Shown piece after piece: positions 57,611 to 64,000 of a DNA stretch of 64,000 nucleotides. The stretch's first letter is position 1, and each line of letters starts with the position of its first letter. Under the pieces are notes generated by a model, which did not search any database, was not told the DNA's origin, and saw only the letters and a list, made by a program, of their open reading frames with translations. The translations under genes were made by a program, and so were the position numbers. This DNA is from Nonomuraea dietziae (GTDB lineage Bacteria > Actinomycetota > Actinomycetes > Streptosporangiales > Streptosporangiaceae). The DNA is taken from positions 186,001-250,000 of the forward strand of contig NZ_JACIBV010000002.1 in the NCBI RefSeq assembly GCF_014195505.1, read 5' to 3'.

Positions 57611-58309
57611 ATGACCACCCCTGCTCACACCGCGACGGCCACCACCGCCGGCCTCCCCGAGCCCGCTGACAGAGCCGGCCGTCTCCTGCGGCGCGCCGGC
57701 GGTGCCGCCCTGATCGCCGGCCCCCTGCTCATGTTCGCCGGCATGATGACCTGCCCGCCGCAGGACTCCGACTCGACGGTGGACTACGTCACCTCGCTGG
57801 CCCGCGACAGCTTCCTGACGGAGCTGTCGGCGATCCTGCTGCACTACGGCCTGATCGCCGGCGCGCTGGGGGCCATGGTCGTGCCCGGGCTCATCCGCGG
57901 GCGAAAAGGGCGGTGGCCGACCCTGTTCGGGGCGCTGGCCGCCGCAGTCGGGCTGCTGAACGTGTCCGGCGCCGTACGCGACGACTGGTGGCGGATGGTC
58001 GTCGGCCGGCAGTTGCCGATCGACGTCGCGGTGCGGATCTCCGACACCGTGGACGGGTCGGCGTTCATGCCCCTGTGGAGCGGCACCGAGATGTTCGCCT
58101 TCCTGGGCCTGCTCGCGCTGTGCGCCGGGCTCGCCCGCGCCGGTGTGGTCGGCTGGTGGCTGACCGCCGTCTACCTCGGTGCTTTCGTCGCGATGATGTT
58201 CATCCCGATCCACCTGACGCATGTGGTGGGCGGCGCGTTCAGCCTGCTGTTCCTCCCGCTCGCGGTCGCCGGTGTGCGCACGTTCCAGCGCGAGCGTGCC
58301 GCAGTGTGA
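57611..58309 (+). CDS. polytopic membrane protein beside two-component system
   Basis: A 232-residue protein with six hydrophobic segments (AALIAGPLLMFAGMMT, LHYGLIAGALGAMVVPGLI, TLFGALAAAVGLLNVSG, MFAFLGLLALCAGLARAG, WWLTAVYLGAFVAMMFIPI, AFSLLFLPLAVAGV). GGAGG precedes the ATG at 57611. No family assigned with confidence. Being divergent from the kinase with 206 bp between, it is a candidate member of its regulon. Confidence 0.75.
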   Translation: MTTPAHTATATTAGLPEPADRAGRLLRRAGGAALIAGPLLMFAGMMTCPPQDSDSTVDYVTSLARDSFLTELSAILLHYGLIAGALGAMVVPGLIRGRKGRWPTLFGALAAAVGLLNVSGAVRDDWWRMVVGRQLPIDVAVRISDTVDGSAFMPLWSGTEMFAFLGLLALCAGLARAGVVGWWLTAVYLGAFVAMMFIPIHLTHVVGGAFSLLFLPLAVAGVRTFQRERAAV

Positions 58310-58483
58310 CACCGGCGGCACGGTTGCCGCCGAAGCGCCGGCCGACCGGTGAGGGGGCCGCTCAGGCCGCACCCTCATGACCGTCGCGCCGGTGAGGCGG
58401 TGACGTTTGCAGTTGCTTCCAACTCTCCCTCAAGTCAGATCAATCAGACTACGCGGGCTATTTCACTAGATAACGGAGTTTGC

Positions 58484-60571
58484 GTGAGGAAAGACCTATG
58501 GTGGCGGAGCGTCCTGTCGGCGGCCGCCGCTCTCTGCCTGTCGACGGGGGTGTTCGCCGCTCCCGCGAACGCCGCGGCAGCGCCTACTGTCCAGATCGCC
58601 GCGGTCAAGGCGTCCCCGGCCCGCAGCGGCGGGCCGTGTCCGGCCTCGACGCTCTTCTCCGCGACCGTCACGGTCAAGGGGGCGGCCCGGCTGACCTACC
58701 GCTGGATCCGCAGCGACGGCAGCAGGAGCGTGGTAAAGACCGTCCGGGCGGGAGCGAGGACCACGCTGAGGGAACGGCGCTCCTTCTCCGGCAGCACCCG
58801 GGGCTGGCAGGCCGTACAGGTGCTCAGCCCGAAGAAGCTGGTATCCAAGCGCGCCCACTACTCGGTCTCCTGTGAAGCGGGGCCGCGGGACGTCAGCCTC
58901 TCCGAGGCGCCCGGACTGTCGCCGGCGCCTACGGCGTCGGCCGAGGTGACCGGCGACGGCTACTCGGGAAAGTGCCCGACCGGAGGCGGAACGCTGCGCT
59001 TCACCGGCACGATCAAGGTTTCCCGGGTGCCCGCGGCCGTCTCCTACCGCTGGGTGGACAGCGACGGCGGCGCGCTCGGCACCGAGCGGCTCTGGTTCTC
59101 CGGCGCCTCCACGCGGACGGTCGGCTCCAGCCGTACCTTCCTGACCGGCCAGTCGGGTACGCGCTGGATCGAGATCCTGGGTCCTGACGGCAGGGTGCTG
59201 AACACGTCGAACAGGGCCCCGTACCGCGTCGCCTGCGCGGCCGACCCGGCCCCGCCCCCGGTCGTCGCGAGCGTGACGAACCCGTGGGTGACGCCGGCCG
59301 GCTACCAGGGCTCCTGCACCAGGCCGCTACAGTTCACCTTCCACGCGACCCTCGCCGTGTCGCAGCCGGCGAAGGTCACCTACAGATGGGTCCGCAGCGA
59401 CGGCACCACGGTGCCCGGCGAGACCGAGATCAAGGGCACCGACCTCACCAGGGACCTCACCCTCACCTGGCCGGTCGCCGACCCGGCCAGGACGAACGGC
59501 GGATCGGCCTGGGTCGAGGTCACCTCGCCGGGCCAGGCGCGGACCCAGCCGGTGAAGTTCGCCATCACGTGCGTTCACGTCAACTTCTCCGAGACCAAGG
59601 TCGTCTCGCCCGCCCAGCCGTACACCGGGGCCTGCCCCGTGACGGTGCGGACCACGGCGACGATCACCGTGACGGGCGGGTCCGCGCTGGTCTGGCACTC
59701 CTGGAAGTACCCCGGCACGAGCGTCGCCGTCGAGAGGATCTCTGGAAGCAGGACCTACACCAGGGACTGGGTCGAGACCGGCACCGCGAAGGGATCGACC
59801 GCCCTTCTCGTCGCCACCGCCGACGACTACGGCCACTGGAAGGAGTCGGCGCCGATCACCTGGTCGGTCACCTGCAGGGCCGACGAACCGGGCCAGGTCA
59901 CCGTGTCCCGGACGGCCGTCACCACGTGGAGCGGCGAACCGGGCGCCTGCACGACTGCCAACCCCTACCAGCTCACCGCCGCGGCGACGGTCACCGCCCC
60001 CAAGGGCCTGACCTACCCGCTGACCGTGACCTACCGGTGGCGCTGGGACGACGGCGGCTACGGGCAGGAGGAGAAGCTCCAGTTCACCGAGCCGGGAACG
60101 CGGCGTGCCACGCACACCTGGATGACCTCCAGGAGCCACGCGGCCACGATGTGGCTGGACGTCACCGGCCCCGCCAAGGTCCAGGGCGCGCCGGGAGAGT
60201 ACTCCCTGACCTGCAACGGAAAGCCGCCCACGCCGGACATCGGCGGGAAGGTGATGTCGGTGACGAGTGCGGCCATCACGCCGGCCAACCACACGGGCGC
60301 CTGCCCGGTCGATCTGAAGGCCACCGCGACGATCACGGTGTCCGCGCCGACCTCGGTGCCGGTCGAGTACGCCTGGCGCTTCGACAACAACACCAGCAGC
60401 CCGACCCAGCAGATCACGTTCCCCGAAGGCGGCCCGCTCACCAGAACCGTGGAGTGGAAGGACTGGCGCGCGATCGTGTCCACCCGCGGAAAGGTGACCG
60501 GCTACCTCCAGGTCGTCGCGCCCAACAGGGCGGTTTCCGAATTCGTCTCGTACAGCGTCACCTGTGGCTGA
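58484..60571 (+). CDS. large secreted protein with six Ig-like repeats
   Basis: A 695-residue exported protein. A signal peptide (about 1-32: VRKDLWWRSVLSAAAALCLS, ending ANA|AA) is followed by six repeats of about 100-115 residues, each with an early Cys (GPCP, GKCPTG, GSCTRP, GACPVT, GACTTA, GACPVD) and a closing V-(S/T)-C (YSVSC, YRVAC, FAITC, WSVTC, YSLTC, YSVTC), giving one disulfide per repeat, and a central YRW-SDG-type strand. No anchor or enzyme domain; it is probably a surface-associated or free extracellular protein. GTG at 58484 has ACGGAG seven bases upstream. Confidence 0.82.
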   Translation: MRKDLWWRSVLSAAAALCLSTGVFAAPANAAAAPTVQIAAVKASPARSGGPCPASTLFSATVTVKGAARLTYRWIRSDGSRSVVKTVRAGARTTLRERRSFSGSTRGWQAVQVLSPKKLVSKRAHYSVSCEAGPRDVSLSEAPGLSPAPTASAEVTGDGYSGKCPTGGGTLRFTGTIKVSRVPAAVSYRWVDSDGGALGTERLWFSGASTRTVGSSRTFLTGQSGTRWIEILGPDGRVLNTSNRAPYRVACAADPAPPPVVASVTNPWVTPAGYQGSCTRPLQFTFHATLAVSQPAKVTYRWVRSDGTTVPGETEIKGTDLTRDLTLTWPVADPARTNGGSAWVEVTSPGQARTQPVKFAITCVHVNFSETKVVSPAQPYTGACPVTVRTTATITVTGGSALVWHSWKYPGTSVAVERISGSRTYTRDWVETGTAKGSTALLVATADDYGHWKESAPITWSVTCRADEPGQVTVSRTAVTTWSGEPGACTTANPYQLTAAATVTAPKGLTYPLTVTYRWRWDDGGYGQEEKLQFTEPGTRRATHTWMTSRSHAATMWLDVTGPAKVQGAPGEYSLTCNGKPPTPDIGGKVMSVTSAAITPANHTGACPVDLKATATITVSAPTSVPVEYAWRFDNNTSSPTQQITFPEGGPLTRTVEWKDWRAIVSTRGKVTGYLQVVAPNRAVSEFVSYSVTCG

Positions 60572-60714
60572 CGGGCCTGGCTCCACTCGCCCCCTTCCCG
60601 CAGAGGGTCAGCCCGATGGGCCACTTGCGTGTTCGCCCGCACGACCTCGGCGGCCACACCTGTCGGACTCTTCGGCGAGATTCTCGCGCCGGCGTGCCGG
60701 CGCGACGTTCACGG

Positions 60715-61038
60715 TCAGTCCGTGGACCGCCGCGCCTTCGGCACGTCCTGGCTCGCCGGGCGAGGCTGCACGAGCACTGGCGCGTCCGACACGACCACGA
60801 CGGAATACGGCAGGCTCGGGGACGGCAGGTCGGAATCGACCAGCTCCTCCAAGATCGGAGACTGCGTGCGCTGCGGAGGGATGACCAAGCGGAACGGCCC
60901 GAGCGGCTGACCGCCCTCCGCGCAGAACGTCAGCTCGACGTGGGCGTTGCAGGGGCTGATGTTGAACAGGCTGAGCTGGTCGCCGGGCATGCACCCGTCC
61001 GTGATCGCCATCTTCCAGTTCCCCACCATGGTGCTCAT
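60715..61038 (-). CDS. sensory rhodopsin transducer-like (ASRT) family protein
   Basis: A 107-residue protein of the beta-sandwich family founded by the Anabaena sensory rhodopsin transducer: NWKMAITDGCMPGDQLSLFN, ISPCNAHVELTFCAEGGQ, LGPFRLVIPPQRTQSPILEE and VVVSDAPVLVQ match its order of strands. The last 15 residues diverge from the usual ending. Relatives in non-photosynthetic bacteria are thought to bind sugars or nucleotides; no rhodopsin gene is visible. ATG at 61036-61038 follows GGGAG. Confidence 0.78.
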   Translation of the reverse strand: MSTMVGNWKMAITDGCMPGDQLSLFNISPCNAHVELTFCAEGGQPLGPFRLVIPPQRTQSPILEELVDSDLPSPSLPYSVVVVSDAPVLVQPRPASQDVPKARRSTD

Positions 61039-61239
61039 GCGCGACTCCCGTCTGCTACTGCGGCAGTCGTCCCGCTACCCCGTTATCCAGGAGTCACGCT
61101 TGTCGTGCCCGCCGGCCTCCAACGGATCGCCTCCGGCGCACAGTGACCGCACGGCTTGCTCAGCCGGGTCGCGCCCGCCCGAGACGACGAGGACATCGGA
61201 GGCGGGGGCCTGTCGGCAGGACGTGGCCTGGCCGGCGCC

Positions 61240-61764
61240 TCAGCCCGTGGTGTGCCTGGTGGTGCGCTGCCGGAGGAGGTCGGGGCCGCGCCACAGCCCG
61301 ATAGCGATCGCCATCGCGAAGACCGGGACGGCCAACGCGGGCGACGGCCACAGCAGGCCGTCTCGTGCTTCTGTCGCGATCACTCCTGCTGCGTTCAGGG
61401 CGGCCACGGGCAGCAGGCAGGCGGCCACGCCGGCGGTTCGTGCCCGCCATCCGCGCCTGGCCGCCCAGGTGGCCGACGGCAGGAGCACCATCAGGGCGGG
61501 CACAGCGAGCGATGTCCCCGCCAACAGCCCGACGACACCGCCCACCAGGGAAACCTGCGCCAGCCCTGCGAGGAACGCGAGCCGGTCCACGTGTTCGGCG
61601 CCGGCAAGGGCGCTGATGAGGAACACCTGGGCGGTGATCACCCCTGTGAAGGCGCCACCCGCGGCGCCGGTAACGAGCATCCGGCCGACGATGCCCCACC
61701 CGGTGCGCCGGCCGGACGTGGTCTCGGGCGGCGCGGGTGGCAGCCGTGGGAAGATCGCCGTCAC
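61240..61764 (-). CDS. four-span membrane protein, unknown
   Basis: A 174-residue protein with hydrophobic segments around MLVTGAAGGAFTGVITAQVF, AQVSLVGGVVGLLAGTSLAV, AGVAACLLPVAALNAAGVIA and LAVPVFAMAIAIGLW. The start is GTG at 61762-61764. No family recognised and the neighbours give no hint. Confidence 0.65.
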   Translation of the reverse strand: MTAIFPRLPPAPPETTSGRRTGWGIVGRMLVTGAAGGAFTGVITAQVFLISALAGAEHVDRLAFLAGLAQVSLVGGVVGLLAGTSLAVPALMVLLPSATWAARRGWRARTAGVAACLLPVAALNAAGVIATEARDGLLWPSPALAVPVFAMAIAIGLWRGPDLLRQRTTRHTTG

Positions 61765-61910
61765 CGCCTCAGTGTCGCACGATGTCCGCCCCTGCCCAGC
61801 TGTGAGGCGCTGGTGGCGCCGGAACCGGCCGCGGACTGCCTCGTTCGCGGCGGTCCGAGGCGGTGGCCGCCCTGTTCGATCGGTCCGGTCGGGCCGCTCG
61901 GAGACCCCGG

Positions 61911-62744
61911 CTAGACGGCGACCGAGAGGCTGACGGCCAGACCTGAGCTCACGCTGCCGGTGACCGTGCCGAGCTGGCTCGTGTGCCCGTCGCCGAAGAT
62001 GCCGTCACTGTCCAGGGACACCTGTGACAGGTTGCGCACGCTCTGGGTGTAGCCATCGGTCGCGTACACCGCCTCGCAGACGTCTCGGGGCAGCGCCAGC
62101 TGCGAGACGACGATCTTATGGTCGGGGCTCGTGGTCCTGGCCAGGCTCGGGTAGACCTCGAAGTGGATGTGCGGCCACCGCCCCGCGTAACAGGCAGGGA
62201 AGATGCTCTTGAAGGTGAGCTTTCCTTCGCCGTCGGATTCCTGGACGCCGCGCAGGTAGTTCTCGCTCGCGATGCTCTCGGAGTACATCGAGTAGTTGCC
62301 GTCGCGGTCGCACTGCCACACGTAGACCGCCGCGCCTGCCAGGGCCGAGCAGCCCCTGGAGGAGTCGAGGAGGGTCAGGTCGATGGTGAGGGGCACGCCT
62401 TCGGCGGTGCCCGAGGCCGAGCCGACGCTGCCGCGGATGTCGCTGCGGACGACGCCGCTCCGGGTGAGGATGTTCGGGCCGTTCGAGCCGTCACCCGGGT
62501 ACGGCCCCGCGGTCTCCTCCGGGATCTGCGCGCACGTGGCGCTCGATGCGGACGCGCCTGCGCTCGACGACGCGCGGGGCGGCCCACTCGAGGACGTGTT
62601 CGGCGCGGCGCCGGTCGAGTCGCCGCCGCAACCGGTCAGCGTGGCCAGGCCTGCGCCGGCCAGCAGCCCCAGGACCTTCCGGCGCTCCAGCAGCGCCGCC
62701 ATGTCGAACTGGAGTCCCCTGTCGAAGATGTCGTGGTGCGGCAT
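61911..62744 (-). CDS. extracytoplasmic lipoprotein intradiol ring-cleavage dioxygenase
   Basis: A 277-residue protein with ERRKVLGLLAGAGLATLTGC at the N-terminus: a twin-Arg-like signal and a lipobox Cys, so it should be exported and lipid-anchored. The dioxygenase domain (about 75-260) contains CAQIPEETAGPYPGDGSN, a Tyr-bearing segment near GNYSMYSE, RGVQESDGEGKLTFKSIFPA and WPHIHFEVYPS; Tyr and the paired His are the Fe(III) ligands of intradiol catechol dioxygenases. Exported members act on aromatic compounds, perhaps lignin-derived catechols. ATG at 62742-62744 follows GGAG. Confidence 0.85.
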   Translation of the reverse strand: MPHHDIFDRGLQFDMAALLERRKVLGLLAGAGLATLTGCGGDSTGAAPNTSSSGPPRASSSAGASASSATCAQIPEETAGPYPGDGSNGPNILTRSGVVRSDIRGSVGSASGTAEGVPLTIDLTLLDSSRGCSALAGAAVYVWQCDRDGNYSMYSESIASENYLRGVQESDGEGKLTFKSIFPACYAGRWPHIHFEVYPSLARTTSPDHKIVVSQLALPRDVCEAVYATDGYTQSVRNLSQVSLDSDGIFGDGHTSQLGTVTGSVSSGLAVSLSVAV

Positions 62745-62902
62745 GGGTACTCCAGGGTTCACCCGCCGATATCTTGCTGTCGTCCACGGTCAGCAGCCAG
62801 GCCCCTTTGGTCCGACTCCTCCTCCGTCGTAGGCGAAGCGAATCCGCCCCCATCTGGCGAGGCGCCTGAACCGGAACCAGCCGGAACTCATGGGATCGCT
62901 CT

Positions 62903-63511
62903 CTAACACTCGCTATAAGCTTTGTCACATCCTTCCATGCACTCCTCATAGGCCGAGGAGCCGGGTCGGTAACGCTCGGCGCAGGAGGCCTGACAGTACC
63001 TGTACTCCTTACTGCAGTACGTCCGCAATTCCTCGGCTAGTTCAGTCAGGATCCAACCTCCGAGCCGTTCTGTGTGTCGTGAATCAGTCCTCCGGCCCGG
63101 GGCCAAAGCGCGTTCCAGAAGGACATTCCACGCGAGTGCCGGGATCTGCTCCCGCGCATTGGTGCGCGTCGTCCTTCTGGCAGAGTTGCCTATTTGCTGA
63201 TAGATGTCGTTGAGGGTCGGGTCGGCGAAGGAGACTTCGACCACCATCAATGTCTTGCCACAACAGTCGTGTACCTCTTCGGTGGTGGTGATGGTTCCTA
63301 TTGCGCCTGTTGGCACGGTTACCGCATAAGAGCAGAGGCATCCTGCGTCGCGTGCGAATGGGGTGACCTTGACGCGGTCGGGCTGGTCTGCGATCCCGTC
63401 TATCGTGGACAGCGAACGTGACCGTTCTTGCTGCTTTTGCAGCTCGTCCAAGGAAATTGTCTCGCCTGCCACTGTCTGCCTCCGGATGTACGAGATCGCT
63501 CTCGATGCCAT
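62903..63511 (-). CDS. hypothetical Cys-rich protein
   Basis: A 202-residue protein of unknown family. The first half has CLCSYAVTVP and VHDCCGKTLMVV; the C-terminal 50 residues hold six further Cys in CSKEYRYCQASC, YEECMEGCDKAYSEC, a zinc- or disulfide-rich tail. The codon usage has more A/T than its neighbours. I chose ATG at 63509-63511, with GAGAGGG upstream; an upstream Met would add 58 residues that do not look coding. Confidence 0.55.
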   Translation of the reverse strand: MASRAISYIRRQTVAGETISLDELQKQQERSRSLSTIDGIADQPDRVKVTPFARDAGCLCSYAVTVPTGAIGTITTTEEVHDCCGKTLMVVEVSFADPTLNDIYQQIGNSARRTTRTNAREQIPALAWNVLLERALAPGRRTDSRHTERLGGWILTELAEELRTYCSKEYRYCQASCAERYRPGSSAYEECMEGCDKAYSEC

Positions 63512-63744
63512 GTGCCCTCTCTCGCAGGTGCGAGGGCGGGCCGGCCAGAACTCTGCACGTTCCCATGCCAATTTCTCGCACTCCGAGGCCGTCCCATACC
63601 CAGGCGATGAGGGATCTTGCCGAATGCGAGGGGATACCGTTTCAGGCGATCGCGAGCCGTTGTTGTCGGATACCCGGTACTGCAACGCACCCTATGCCGT
63701 GCCGTTATCTGGCAGACCGGCAGCGGCGACGACGAACGTTACCG

Positions 63745-64000
63745 CGCGGGTCAGCCGCAGGGACGTCTCCGCCAAACCCGCGTGGAAGCAGATGGCCGGC
63801 CGCCTGGAGGAGGCTGGCGACGACGCCCTGGTCCGGGTGGTTACCCCGGCCGATGGGCACGCCCGGTTGTCGGTGGAAAAGCTCGGCGCGCTCGGTGAAT
63901 CTCCGTCGCTGAAGTGGTTGCGCGCGGCCTGCCAGGCGATGCTGCCGCGGATCGACCTGCCCGAGCTGCTGCTGGAGGTGCACTCCTGGACCGGGTTTCT
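63745..64000 (+). mobile_element. Tn3 family transposase, partial, runs off right edge
   Basis: One plus frame from about 63745 to the end reads VSRRDVSAKPAWKQMAGRLE, ALVRVVTPADGHARLSVEK, WLRAACQAMLPRIDLPELLL and EVHSWTGF. This is the middle of actinobacterial Tn3-type TnpA proteins, before the DDE domain. The N-terminal part is not found upstream in any frame, so the copy may be 5'-truncated, or part of a protein whose start was damaged. Confidence 0.65.

Overview
The window is high-GC actinomycete DNA: frequent GTG/TTG starts, ATGA start-stop overlaps, an F420-type oxidoreductase, a WS/DGAT acyltransferase, DUF3040 and an Rv2578c-type radical SAM protein. Streptosporangiales (Nonomuraea or Streptosporangium relatives) is my best guess for the order, an inference only. 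I see no rRNA, tRNA or CRISPR array. Layout: (1) 0-7 kb is patchy accessory DNA: an AraC/flavin monooxygenase pair, a secreted FG-GAP protein, then three STAS anti-sigma-antagonist genes beside a broken piece of an RsbW-like kinase and a broken aldo/keto reductase. (2) 7-12.6 kb holds a redox and regulation block: XRE-cupin regulator, methyltransferase, DinB protein, lipoprotein hydrolase, a MerR regulator fused to a BCP/PrxQ-like peroxiredoxin behind a textbook MerR operator, and a SigE-type sigma factor translationally coupled to a membrane MltG-like lytic transglycosylase. (3) 13-41 kb is the most core-like stretch: AlkZ-like glycosylase, WS/DGAT, acetolactate-synthase-like enzyme with a tyrosine recombinase, a DGPF/ECF42 operon, Nudix, S9 peptidase, PlsC, a class B PBP, an intein-split radical SAM gene, tricorn protease, glycosyltransferase, HtrA-like protease, two coupled crcB genes, isochorismate synthase and a TetR/membrane pair. 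(4) 41-45 kb carries an epoxide hydrolase that has lost its catalytic His, facing a coupled redoxin/haloalkane dehalogenase pair, then an ECF sigma/membrane pair. (5) 45-51 kb is rich in sigma factors, with one coupled to a membrane partner and one ECF41 factor with its own palindromic divergent promoter next to a decayed carboxymuconolactone decarboxylase. (6) 51-64 kb has an unusual NAD+ DNA ligase beside an IS481 tail, about 1.6 kb of eroded DNA with two tiny acidic ORFs, a two-component system, secreted proteins, a sensory-rhodopsin-transducer-like protein without a visible rhodopsin, an extracytoplasmic intradiol dioxygenase, and a Tn3-type transposase running off the right edge. Most notable: the radical SAM gene, whose intein sits exactly at the third Cys of the CX3CX2C motif and carries a net +1 frameshift that splits it at the classic split-intein position; a roughly 160-nt structured RNA candidate at 21194-21351 with its own -10 box, a perfect closing stem and a 16-bp terminator; the ECF41 promoter palindrome; the MerR-peroxiredoxin fusion; and the sigma/MltG pair. 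Three separate genes are each broken by a net single-base insertion, two of them in short G/C runs, so sequencing error must be excluded before calling them pseudogenes.
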